Positions 7,468 to 15,857 of a stretch of 43,393 nucleotides of DNA are shown piece after piece. The notes beneath the pieces are model-generated. The model searched no databases and was not told the origin of the DNA. It saw only the letters and a program-made list of their open reading frames with translations. This DNA comes from Acidimicrobiales bacterium (GTDB taxonomy: Bacteria; Actinomycetota; Acidimicrobiia; Acidimicrobiales; MedAcidi-G1): positions 1 to 43,393 of the forward strand of contig JASMLT010000010.1 of assembly GCA_030748555.1 (NCBI GenBank), given 5' to 3'. Both the position numbers and the translations under genes were made by a program. Position 1 is the first letter of the stretch, and the number at the start of each line of letters is the position of its first letter.

Positions 7468-8336
7468 AAAGCATGCAAGAGTTCACAGAAGAAATCGGCG
7501 ATACTTCTTTTGTGTCAGTTCGTGGTGGAGGGACTCGTTGGGATCTGGGCGGGCCTTTAAAAGAAGGAACAATTGAAGTTGAGGCACCACAAGGCGTGAT
7601 TGACTTCAAACCTGAAGAAATGATTGTTCGGGTAGGTGCTGGAACTAAATTAAGCAAATTGCAGAATGATTTGACTGAATTAAGACAGGAAATCGCTCTT
7701 GCAGGTCCTCCCGGCTCCACTGTCGGAGGAAGCCTCGCAGTCGGGTCGAGTAGCCACAGGAGCGCGCGTATCGGGAGAGCGTGCGACGTTCTCCTTCAAG
7801 CTGATTGTGTTGGTGCTGATGGGAAACAATTCGTAGCAGGGGGTCCAACCGTAAAGAACGTGACTGGATACGACATTTGTAGACTTTTGGTTTCCTCTCT
7901 GGGAACCCTTGCGTTAATGGGGGTAGTAACTTTGCGAACTAGACCTAAACCAGAAACTGGAGTCTGGTTAAGAGGAGAACTCGCTCTTGAAGAAATCAGA
8001 AAACACTGCTACCGACCTGCCAGTGTTTTACACGACGGTTCTAAAACGTTTTTACTCATAGAAGGTTACGAAAAGGATGTTGAAAAAGAGAAAGCATCTC
8101 TGGAGAAAATAGGAATGGAAGTTCTGGATGGGCAGTTGGAAATTCCCCCTCTGCAAAAAGGAGCAACAAAAGAAGATTTGAACGGAGGATTCTTGGATCT
8201 TCAAGTCGGTGCAGTTTATTCAAATACTCCCCATTGCACTAACCAGATATCAGAAGAGGTGCAGAGACTGTCGAGGCGAATTAAGAAAAATTTTGATCCA
8301 ACTGGCAGACTGAATCCCGGCAGAATGCCTTATTGA
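7464..8336 (+). CDS. glcE: Glycolate oxidase subunit GlcE
   Basis: The 290-residue protein resembles the FAD-binding half of GlcD, as GlcE does: VGAGTKL, AGPPGSTVGGSLAVG near residues 82-96, and GPTVKNVTGYD, followed by a short C-terminal region ending in FDPTGRLNPGRMPY. It joins GlcD and GlcF in the membrane-associated complex. I chose ATG 7464 because it overlaps the glcD stop as ATGA, typical of translational coupling; the frame is open further upstream to 7416 but only inside glcD. It lacks the GlcD-type GDGNLHP segment, so it is unlikely to be catalytic by itself. The next gene starts one base after its stop. Confidence 0.9.
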   Translation: MKSMQEFTEEIGDTSFVSVRGGGTRWDLGGPLKEGTIEVEAPQGVIDFKPEEMIVRVGAGTKLSKLQNDLTELRQEIALAGPPGSTVGGSLAVGSSSHRSARIGRACDVLLQADCVGADGKQFVAGGPTVKNVTGYDICRLLVSSLGTLALMGVVTLRTRPKPETGVWLRGELALEEIRKHCYRPASVLHDGSKTFLLIEGYEKDVEKEKASLEKIGMEVLDGQLEIPPLQKGATKEDLNGGFLDLQVGAVYSNTPHCTNQISEEVQRLSRRIKKNFDPTGRLNPGRMPY

Positions 8337-8337
8337 T

Positions 8338-9558
8338 ATGAGTGGGAATACGGAAACCGATTTAAGTAAAGAACTATTTCTTTTGGAACCTGAAGCACTT
8401 AATGCCTGCGTTTCTTGTGGTTTATGTCTCCCATATTGCCCTACATACCGTGTAACTGGGGATGAACGCATGTCGCCGAGAGGAAGAATTGCATTAATGC
8501 GTTCAGCCGGAACAAACGAGTTCCACCCCACAGACGAATGGATTCATTCCATGGACACTTGCGTCCAGTGTCGAGGATGTGAAACTGCATGTCCTTCAGC
8601 AGTTCCTTTCGGAGAGTTGATGAGCGACACAAAAAAAGCACTTGCAAGTGTTAGGAAATTACCATTAGCGGTCCGAATTGGACTTTCAATCCTTAATAAA
8701 CCGCTGTTACTCGCAGGAGCTACTTTCTTGATTGGGACTTTGCAAAAATTAGGTTTCATGCGGAATTCTCCTTACATTCCCTCGGGAGTGCCACTTTTGC
8801 GACGTAAATTTAAGACAACTTATTCTTCAGTTGAGCCTGTTCTTTTTACAGGTTGCGTGATGGAAGCTTGGACTCCATGGGTGCACGACGCCGCGTTGAA
8901 AACACTTGATTTTTTTGGTGTAAATGTTGCCATATCAGGTAAAAGAGTTGGTTGTTGTGGGGCTCTGCATGAACATTCAGGTTTAAGGTCAGTTTCAGTA
9001 AAAATGGCAGAAAACGTAATTGATGGAATTCCGACCACCGGACCGGTACTCGTCAATTCGGCCGGCTGCGGGGCAATGTTGAAAGAATATGGAAAATTAT
9101 TAGGAACAGAGGAAGCTAAGAGATTCTCGGAGAGGGTATTCGATGTGCACGAATGGATTGCTGAAAATTACCAGTTGCCAAAAAGAACTGAAAAGAAAGA
9201 ACGTGTTGTGATTCAAGACCCTTGCCATCTTAGGCACGTGCAAAATTCTCACCAGTATGTACGAGAAGTACTGAGCCCCCTGGTGGAAATAATCGAATTG
9301 CCGGATGAAGGGCTCTGTTGCGGTGCTGGTGGAGCATTTTCTGTTTCACAAAAAGAACTCTCTACTGAAATTCGAAAATTAAAAAGCATAGCTTTGACAG
9401 AGGTCACCACTGAAGGAGAAAAATATCGTGTTGTTAGTGCCAATCCTGGGTGTGTTACCCACCTTCAGGCGGCAGGTTTTGAGATCAAACACCCCCTTGA
9501 AGTAGTCGCAGAGTATTTAAACCAAATAAGTGAGAGTGACGAAATGGACAGATTTTAG
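8338..9558 (+). CDS. glcF: Glycolate oxidase iron-sulfur subunit GlcF
   Basis: The 406-residue protein has two ferredoxin-type 4Fe-4S motifs: Cys24, 27, 30, 34 (CVSCGLCLPYC) and Cys75, 78, 81, 85 (CVQCRGCETAC). Two CCG domains follow, seen as GCCGALHEHSG and GLCCGAGGAFS, with a CHLRH segment between. These are the hallmarks of GlcF, which takes electrons from the flavin subunits to the quinone pool at the inner membrane. The RMSPRGR stretch after the first cluster is also typical. It lies one base after glcE and directly before a coiled-coil mini-gene. No membrane anchor is visible, so attachment should be peripheral. Confidence 0.94.
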   Translation: MSGNTETDLSKELFLLEPEALNACVSCGLCLPYCPTYRVTGDERMSPRGRIALMRSAGTNEFHPTDEWIHSMDTCVQCRGCETACPSAVPFGELMSDTKKALASVRKLPLAVRIGLSILNKPLLLAGATFLIGTLQKLGFMRNSPYIPSGVPLLRRKFKTTYSSVEPVLFTGCVMEAWTPWVHDAALKTLDFFGVNVAISGKRVGCCGALHEHSGLRSVSVKMAENVIDGIPTTGPVLVNSAGCGAMLKEYGKLLGTEEAKRFSERVFDVHEWIAENYQLPKRTEKKERVVIQDPCHLRHVQNSHQYVREVLSPLVEIIELPDEGLCCGAGGAFSVSQKELSTEIRKLKSIALTEVTTEGEKYRVVSANPGCVTHLQAAGFEIKHPLEVVAEYLNQISESDEMDRF

Positions 9559-9753
9559 ATGAGTAGCGAAATAGAAGAAATAAGATCCCAAATCGAAGGT
9601 CTAGTTGAAAAAATAGCAGATCTTGCTATGCAAGACTTAAGAGAAACAATCGAAGCTGGCGAAGAGAAGTCTTCTTCGAAAGAGAAACAACTTATTCGAG
9701 CGAGGAGGTCGTTGGAAAAAGCCTCCCATCTTCTTTCAGACCTGGGGGACTGA
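9559..9753 (+). CDS. Small coiled-coil protein downstream of glcF
   Basis: The 64-residue frame begins with ATG immediately after the glcF stop codon, with no spacer, so it is probably translated by coupling. It is predicted to be nearly all helical, with heptad-like spacing (IEEIRSQIEGLVEKIADLAM) and a second charged helix (RARRSLEKASHLLSDL) after a lysine-serine linker. I do not recognise the family. It does not match the exonuclease VII small subunit motif. Its position suggests a small partner or assembly factor for the glycolate oxidase complex, or a passenger gene; only the linkage is seen. It ends one base before the convergent fbiC stop. Confidence 0.6.
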   Translation: MSSEIEEIRSQIEGLVEKIADLAMQDLRETIEAGEEKSSSKEKQLIRARRSLEKASHLLSDLGD

Positions 9754-9754
9754 C

Positions 9755-12136
9755 TTAGGCATTAACCACCGGTAGAAGGAGGCGACCTTTTCTATTCACA
9801 TTCAAAATTTGGTCAGAATTTAAAGTCCCGTAAAGAGTATTCCGTTGTACAAGTTCTCTTCCTAAGGGTGCCACAAGATCTTCAAAGTCAGATCTTTTAA
9901 CCATTTGCCCATGTTGAGCACCGGCGGCTCTAGAGATATTCTCGTCAATCAATGTGCCACCCAGGTCGTTGACCCCTGATTGAAGCAGTTGGCGAACTCC
10001 TTCAAAACCTATTTTCACCCAAGAGGCTTGAATGTTTGGGATTAGTTTGTTGTAAGCGATTCTTGCCACAGCATGCAATAAGAGAGTTTCGCGAAAAGTA
10101 GGTCCTCGCCTAGATTTTTCTTGCAGGTAAATTGGTGAAGCCATATGGACGAATGGCAAACCGACAAATTCTGTAAAACCGCCAGTTTCTTTTTGCAGAT
10201 CCCTGCAAAGAAGTAAGTGCTTGACCCAGTGTCTGGGATGTTCGATTGAGCCAAACATCATTGTGACATTGGAACGAAGACCAATTTTATGAGCGGTACG
10301 GTGGACTTCTAACCATTCTTCAGTGTTTATTTTGTCGGGACACAGGTCTTTGCGGATCTCATCATCAAGAATTTCTGCTGCCGTTCCAGGCAGTGAAGCT
10401 AGACCAGCTTCCATTAGACGCTTTAGGTAAGATTCGAGCGGTTCATCTAAGCGTCTAGCACCCTCGAGGACTTCAAGAGCAGTAAAACCATGAATATGCA
10501 TGCCTGGGACAGCATCATGAACTGTTTTTGCAACTTCTATATAATAGTTGCCGTCGAAATCTGGATGGATGCCTCCTTGAAGACATACTTCAGTAGCCCC
10601 AGCGCGAGCCGCTTCAGCAACTCGTGAGGCTATTTCTTCCATTTCGAGCAAATAAGGTTTACCACGAAGATTGAGCGATAACGGTCCCTTTGAAAAGCCA
10701 CAAAAGCGGCACTTGAAAGTGCAGACATTTGTATAGTTGATATTTCTGTTTGCAACCCAAGTGACCTTATTGCCAACTGCTTCGCAGCGGAGAGAGTCAG
10801 CCAGTCCGGCAACTGCAGACACTTCTGAACCTCGTGCTGAAAGAAAAAGTTCGAGTGTTCCTGCATCCGCTTCTTCGCCAGATTTTATTGCTTCAATTGC
10901 ATCATTGATCGCTCCAGTAGGTTTCCTATTTGAGCTAACAAGATTCGGGAGAGACCCCGGGGAACCAGAAAACCAGACATCTTGAGACACTTCTTCTGTT
11001 TCAGAGGCGGATGAGTGTCCTTCAATAAACTCATGGCCACGACTAAGAGGATCAGAACGTGCATACCCAGACGAGTCACTTAATTCCATCACCGGAAAAG
11101 AAACCTCAGGAGCAACCCACTTTTCTAAGTTGGAAGCGAATTCTGGGTAAATTGTCAAACGCGGAACCAGTTCAAAACCTTCCGATTCGGTTACTTGCTT
11201 CAGTTTTTCCAAATCAGGCCAAGGTCGTTCCGGATTAACGTAATCTTTCGTCACAGGTGACACCCCACCCCAGTCATCGATACCCACTGAAAGCAATTTC
11301 TTGAAATCATCAGAAAGGTTAGGTGGAGCCTGGACATGGATCTCTTTTGGAAGAATAATGCGCGCCAAAGCAATTGTTTCCAAAAAATCACCTTCCGGAC
11401 AAGGTGGATGTTTGCGCATAGCGGTGCCCGCTTTCGGAAGAAAATTTTGAATTATAACTTCCTGTATATGCCCAAAAGTTTTTTGAATTTGAGCGATAAC
11501 TTTCAAACTTTCTATTCTTGAACCTCTACTTTCCCCCATGCCGACGAGAATTCCAGTAGTGAAAGGAATTTCCAATTCACCGGCATCTTTGAGAGTAGAG
11601 ATGCGTCTTTCGGGTGTTTTATCAGGAGAGTTGCGGTGGCAGGCGAGATCGGGATCGACACTCTCTAACATCATGCCCTGCGAGGCAGAAACATCTCTCA
11701 GAGCGAGCAACTCTTCGCGGTAGAGGGCACCCGCATTTGCATGTGGCAAAAGTCCCGTTTCTTCTAATACGAGTTTTGACATCTCGACTAGATAATCAAT
11801 AGTGGAAGAGTAGCCTTTTGCTGATAGCCATTCCTTAGCGTAGGGGTAGCGCAATTCAGGTCGTTCTCCGAGTGTGAAAAGAGCTTCATGGCAGCCTGCC
11901 TGCTTGCCGGCTTTTGCCACCGTTAAAATTTCTTCTGGCTCCATGTAAGGAGCTTCGAGACGAGCTGGCGGTTCAGCGAAAGTGCAGTATCCACATCGAT
12001 CTCGACAAAGCTTTGTAAGAGGGATGAAAACCTTAGGACTATAAGTGATCGTATTCCGGTAAGTTTCTTTTCTGATTGTGTCAGCTAGCTCAAAGAGAGT
12101 TTCGGTAGGGAGATTTTCAATCTCATCAACTTGCAT
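9755..12136 (-). CDS. fbiC: FbiC: fused CofG-CofH, 7,8-didemethyl-8-hydroxy-5-deazariboflavin (Fo) synthase
   Basis: The enzyme makes the Fo chromophore of coenzyme F420 from tyrosine and a flavin precursor, using two radical-SAM centres. With the start at ATG 12134-12136 it has 793 residues. The CofG half has CRDRCGYC (Cys44, 48, 51) and the CofH half has CTFKCRFC (about Cys472, 476, 479), both C-x3-C-x2-C. Fusion of the two halves is the actinobacterial arrangement. An upstream ATG at 12262 would overlap hxlR by 137 bases and adds an unconserved-looking leader, so I prefer the shorter form with an 11-base overlap. It ends the tkt-tal-hxlR-fbiC operon. An F420-type reductase occurs at 41086. 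Confidence 0.95.
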   Translation of the reverse strand: MQVDEIENLPTETLFELADTIRKETYRNTITYSPKVFIPLTKLCRDRCGYCTFAEPPARLEAPYMEPEEILTVAKAGKQAGCHEALFTLGERPELRYPYAKEWLSAKGYSSTIDYLVEMSKLVLEETGLLPHANAGALYREELLALRDVSASQGMMLESVDPDLACHRNSPDKTPERRISTLKDAGELEIPFTTGILVGMGESRGSRIESLKVIAQIQKTFGHIQEVIIQNFLPKAGTAMRKHPPCPEGDFLETIALARIILPKEIHVQAPPNLSDDFKKLLSVGIDDWGGVSPVTKDYVNPERPWPDLEKLKQVTESEGFELVPRLTIYPEFASNLEKWVAPEVSFPVMELSDSSGYARSDPLSRGHEFIEGHSSASETEEVSQDVWFSGSPGSLPNLVSSNRKPTGAINDAIEAIKSGEEADAGTLELFLSARGSEVSAVAGLADSLRCEAVGNKVTWVANRNINYTNVCTFKCRFCGFSKGPLSLNLRGKPYLLEMEEIASRVAEAARAGATEVCLQGGIHPDFDGNYYIEVAKTVHDAVPGMHIHGFTALEVLEGARRLDEPLESYLKRLMEAGLASLPGTAAEILDDEIRKDLCPDKINTEEWLEVHRTAHKIGLRSNVTMMFGSIEHPRHWVKHLLLCRDLQKETGGFTEFVGLPFVHMASPIYLQEKSRRGPTFRETLLLHAVARIAYNKLIPNIQASWVKIGFEGVRQLLQSGVNDLGGTLIDENISRAAGAQHGQMVKRSDFEDLVAPLGRELVQRNTLYGTLNSDQILNVNRKGRLLLPVVNA

Positions 12137-12590
12137 TAGAGACCCCGCTATCAATTTCATGTTTACTGGATTTATCGAGACTGCGAATTTCATTTGCCCT
12201 AACATCCGTTTCGCAAGTGTTGCACTTGACGGAATGCGTAAGTGGGGAACCACAATTGTCATGTATCAGTTCAACAGGAGGTTCTTCTGAGGAGCACCAT
12301 TGATCACCCCACTGCATGAGGGCAATAAGTGAAGGGGACAGCGCTCGTCCTTTATCTGTCAATCTGTATTCATAACGGTCAGGTTTTTCTTGGTATAAGA
12401 AGCGTTCGAGTACACCATTTTCGACTAGATGGTGAAGTCTTTTACTGAGAAGGTTTCTCGCGATGCCAAGGTCTCGTTGAATTGTTTCAAAGCGTTTGAT
12501 ACCTCTAAAAATGTTTCTCAATATAAGGAGCGTCCATCGGTCACCAACGATCCTTATAGTGGCTTCGATTGAACATCCTGCAGCTTGCAT
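12126..12590 (-). CDS. HxlR-family winged-helix regulator
   Basis: The 154-residue protein begins MQAAGCSIEATIRIVGDRWT and continues with LILRNIFRG, FETIQRDLGIARNLLSKRL and a winged hairpin ending YRLTDKGRAL. This is the HxlR pattern. The Cys near the N-terminus (Cys6) is placed like the redox or aldehyde sensing Cys of several family members. A C-terminal extension of about 45 residues carries a CNTC pair that could bind metal. It is sandwiched between tal and fbiC and overlaps fbiC by 11 bases, so it is probably co-expressed with both. Its targets cannot be read from the sequence; control of its own operon is an inference. Confidence 0.88.
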   Translation of the reverse strand: MQAAGCSIEATIRIVGDRWTLLILRNIFRGIKRFETIQRDLGIARNLLSKRLHHLVENGVLERFLYQEKPDRYEYRLTDKGRALSPSLIALMQWGDQWCSSEEPPVELIHDNCGSPLTHSVKCNTCETDVRANEIRSLDKSSKHEIDSGVSNAS

Positions 12591-12634
12591 TCAACCAAAA
12601 TAGCACTAAGTTTCATAATTAAACTGACTGAGCG

Positions 12635-13726
12635 TCAATTTTTAAGTAGCGCCACTTTTTGATCAAGAGTTCCCAAGAGGTCATTAAATGATTCGATGAA
12701 TGATGAGACTCCTTGTTCCTCCAGCAGTTCAGCAACTTCCCGAAGATCCACACCCTCTTTTTGAATTTGTTCCAGTATTGAAGAATCATGCTCAGCAGAA
12801 TCTATGGTACGAGCTACTTTCCCATGGTCGATGAAAGCCTCCAGAGTTGAATCAGGAATAGTGTTGACTGTTTCAGGTCCTATTAGTTCATCAACGTACA
12901 AAGTATCTGAAAATTCCGGATTCTTAGTTGATGTCGAAGCCCATAGAGGTCGTTGTGGTCGCGCTCCTCGTTCTTGAAGTGCAATCCACCTCGGTCCGCT
13001 GAAACTGCTCTTGAAGATTTGATATGCAGCTCGCCCTTGAGCAATAGCTGCTTTTCCTTGAAGGGCGAGAGCATTATCAGATCCGATAACTTGAAGCCTT
13101 TTATCAACTTCTGTATCAGTACGACTTATAAAAAAAGACGCGACTGAAGAAATGTTAGACAAGTCACCTTCACAGGACTCAAGTCCAGATAAGTAAGCTT
13201 CAATGACTTCCTCATACCTTTCAAGAGAAAAAATTAGGGTGACATTAACACTCTTGCCATCAGAAATAAGTTGTTGTATCGCTGGGATACCTGCAGAAGT
13301 GGCAGGTATTTTAACGTATAAGTTTGGCTTGTCTATAAGCGAATGGAGATGACGAGCTGCCGTTATTGTTTCTGAAGTGTCATGCGCTAACGAAGGGTCA
13401 ACTTCGAGAGAAACAAAGCCATCTAATCCCTCTGATTCATCATAAAGCGGGCGGAGTATCTCGAGGGCACCGTTTATATCGTCTACAACAAGTTCCCAAT
13501 AACTCTCTTCAATTGACTTACCCGAGGCAATCAATTCCATTAATTGTGAATCGTAGTCGTTTGTGTCGGTCATTGCTTTTTGGAAAATTGTCGGATTTGA
13601 GGTAATTCCGCGCACTCCACTGTTGATCCAATTCTCCAGTTCACCCGTTGCTATCCAAGATCTGCGCAAATTATCGAGCCACGGACTTTGGTTTTCTGAC
13701 GAAAATAGATCGATGAGTCTCGTCAT
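12635..13726 (-). CDS. tal: Transaldolase
   Basis: The 363-residue protein is of the long actinobacterial transaldolase type. It has GVRGITSNPTIFQKA (37-51), the Schiff-base segment NLYVKIPAT with Lys139, and VNVTLIFS. It moves a dihydroxyacetone unit between sedoheptulose 7-phosphate and glyceraldehyde 3-phosphate in the cytoplasm. Its ATG overlaps the transketolase stop as ATGA (13723-13726), so the two enzymes of the non-oxidative pentose phosphate pathway are translationally coupled. The C-terminal extension beyond the barrel (after about residue 290) is usual in this subfamily. Confidence 0.95.
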   Translation of the reverse strand: MTRLIDLFSSENQSPWLDNLRRSWIATGELENWINSGVRGITSNPTIFQKAMTDTNDYDSQLMELIASGKSIEESYWELVVDDINGALEILRPLYDESEGLDGFVSLEVDPSLAHDTSETITAARHLHSLIDKPNLYVKIPATSAGIPAIQQLISDGKSVNVTLIFSLERYEEVIEAYLSGLESCEGDLSNISSVASFFISRTDTEVDKRLQVIGSDNALALQGKAAIAQGRAAYQIFKSSFSGPRWIALQERGARPQRPLWASTSTKNPEFSDTLYVDELIGPETVNTIPDSTLEAFIDHGKVARTIDSAEHDSSILEQIQKEGVDLREVAELLEEQGVSSFIESFNDLLGTLDQKVALLKN

Positions 13727-15702
13727 GCATTCTCTCCATTTTTAAGTAAATTAACTGCAGCTTCTAGAAGAGTTTCGGAAGTAATACCGAATTCAGCAAG
13801 AGCAATGTCGCCCGGAGCAGAAGTTCCGAAAGAGTCGATACCAATCGTCACCTCTGCCCACTTACTCCAGCCGTATGTTGAACCAGCTTCAATCGAAATT
13901 GATGGAATTATAGGACTGATGACACTCTTCTGATATTCAACTGTTTGACGTTCGAATCTTTCCATGCAAGGCATTGATACCACACAAACACCCAAATCAA
14001 GCTCTCTCTCGATTTTCTCCGCAGCTATGCATGCAACTGAAACTTCACTCCCAGTTGCAATAATGGTCAGGGCTTTTTCTGTAGAAGACTCTCGAATAAT
14101 GTATGCACCTTTTGAAACACCGTCCGTGTTCCTGGCGTTCGTGATCACCGGAGTATCTTGACGGGTCAGAAGCATTGCACTTGGTCCGTCATGTGTGACG
14201 GCAATCTCCCACGCAGACGAAGTTTCGTTTGCATCAGCTGGGCGGAATACATCAAGATTCGGTATTGCACGCAAGGAAACGGCATGTTCAACAGGTTGGT
14301 GCGTGGGACCGTCCTCTCCAACAGCAACAGAATCGTGACTCCAAACAAAGACACTTCTAGCATTACTCAGAGCGGCTAATCTGACAGAACCTCTCATGTA
14401 GTCACTGAAAACAAGAAAAGTTCCTGTCACAGGGAATAAGGTTCCATGCAGGGCGATGCCATTACTGATTGCACCCATAGCATGTTCCCTTACACCAAAA
14501 AATATTTGTCTGCCCTCCGGCTCTTCATGCGATTGAATTCCATAGTTTGAAATTGAGGTGCCTGTATTGCCGGTGAGATCCGCACCACCTCCCATAAGCC
14601 CCGGCATGCACTCCATCAAAGACTGGATGCATTCGTTGCTTGCCTTTCTAGTAGCAACAGTTGATCCTTGTTCCCAGCAAGGGAGAGACTCTTCCCAGTT
14701 CGGCGCAAGACCCGAACCCGAGAGAGTGGCCCAAGTTTCACTTCTCTCATCATCCAATGAAGGAAATAATTCTTCCCATTTTTTACGTGTTTCTTCGCCT
14801 CGATTACCAGCAGCTCGGTAATGCTCCAAGACATCGTCCGGTATCCAAAAGGTTTTATCTTCTGGTATTTCTAAAATTCTTTTTGTTTCTTTTATTTCAT
14901 CATCTTTTAGAGAGTAACCGTGCACAGCGGCAGTGTCAGTGTGCGGCGAAGGGTTCCCAATAAGTGTCTTCAAAATTATGATAGAAGGTTTTCGACCTTC
15001 ATTTTTAGCGTCAAGCAGTGCAGATTCAATTGAATCAAGGTCATTACTTTTGTCACCTAATTCAATCACGTTCCATCCGTAGGACTTGAAACGTAAAGGA
15101 GCGTCATCGGAAAGTGCTAAATCAGTTCTTCCGTCAATAGTTATTTGATTATCGTCATAAATAACAGTTAAACGGGACAACTTAAGATGTCCAGCCAGTG
15201 AAGCTGCTTCGTGACTCACTCCTTCAGAAAGGTCTCCATCTCCACATACGACCCAAATGTTGTGGTCACAAATTTCGTTTCCAAGACGCGCCCTGAGGTT
15301 TCGTTCAGCTATCGCCATTCCAACCCCGTTAGCAAAACCTTGTCCCAAAGGTCCCGTAGTGACTTCAACACCGGCAGTGTGGCCACGTTCGGGGTGTCCA
15401 GGTGTGAGGGAACCTAATTGCCTGAATTGTTTAAGGTCCTCCAATGAGAGTTCATATCCAGTGAGGTGAAGCATCGAATATAGCAAAATAGATGCGTGAC
15501 CAGCTGAAAGAATGAATCGATCCCTATTAGGCCAAAGAGGGGCTTTAGCGTCATAGGTCATTACTCGAGTCCAAAGTACATGGGCAAGAGGCGCAAGAGC
15601 CATTGCTGTTCCCTGATGCCCGGATTTTGCAGCATGGGGAGCGTCCATTGCAAGACCTTTAACTACTGCAATTGAGCGGTGGTCAATTTCACTAAAAGGC
15701 AT
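13723..15702 (-). CDS. tkt: Transketolase
   Basis: The 659-residue thiamine-diphosphate enzyme interconverts pentose and hexose phosphates. The N-terminal domain has SGHQGTAMALAPLAHVLW, DRFILSAGHAS and the ThDP-Mg motif GDGDLSEG with DDNQITIDG. The middle domain has FFGVREHAMGAISNG, with the catalytic Glu, and SHDSVAVGEDGPTHQPVEH. I place the start at ATG 15700-15702; an in-frame TTG 24 bases upstream adds only LTLKNRN-type residues with no better ribosome site. It is the first gene of the tkt-tal-hxlR-fbiC run. The 155-base gap to divergent dacB should hold both promoters, but I see no convincing -35/-10 pair in it. Confidence 0.95.
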   Translation of the reverse strand: MPFSEIDHRSIAVVKGLAMDAPHAAKSGHQGTAMALAPLAHVLWTRVMTYDAKAPLWPNRDRFILSAGHASILLYSMLHLTGYELSLEDLKQFRQLGSLTPGHPERGHTAGVEVTTGPLGQGFANGVGMAIAERNLRARLGNEICDHNIWVVCGDGDLSEGVSHEAASLAGHLKLSRLTVIYDDNQITIDGRTDLALSDDAPLRFKSYGWNVIELGDKSNDLDSIESALLDAKNEGRKPSIIILKTLIGNPSPHTDTAAVHGYSLKDDEIKETKRILEIPEDKTFWIPDDVLEHYRAAGNRGEETRKKWEELFPSLDDERSETWATLSGSGLAPNWEESLPCWEQGSTVATRKASNECIQSLMECMPGLMGGGADLTGNTGTSISNYGIQSHEEPEGRQIFFGVREHAMGAISNGIALHGTLFPVTGTFLVFSDYMRGSVRLAALSNARSVFVWSHDSVAVGEDGPTHQPVEHAVSLRAIPNLDVFRPADANETSSAWEIAVTHDGPSAMLLTRQDTPVITNARNTDGVSKGAYIIRESSTEKALTIIATGSEVSVACIAAEKIERELDLGVCVVSMPCMERFERQTVEYQKSVISPIIPSISIEAGSTYGWSKWAEVTIGIDSFGTSAPGDIALAEFGITSETLLEAAVNLLKNGENA

Positions 15703-15857
15703 ATTTCTATTCTTCAAAGTCAACAACTAGCATGTACGACTTACCGTATACGCCGCAGTGTGTTCAGTAGGGTATTTTCATTAAAGTCTGAGGAAATAAT
15801 CCAACAGTTATTGCAAATTGATTCTCATAACACACGACGGCATCTGGGGGGAATACC

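Noticed and set aside
7304-7720. 138-codon minus-strand frame across the glcD/glcE junction
   Set aside because: Both plus-strand genes are certain here and the antisense product has no motif.
9559-9753. Exonuclease VII small subunit
   Set aside because: Length and coiled-coil content fit, but the conserved motif order of XseB is absent and no xseA is nearby.
15703-15726. TTG start extending transketolase by 8 residues
   Set aside because: There is no better ribosome site, and the ATG form matches normal transketolase N-termini.
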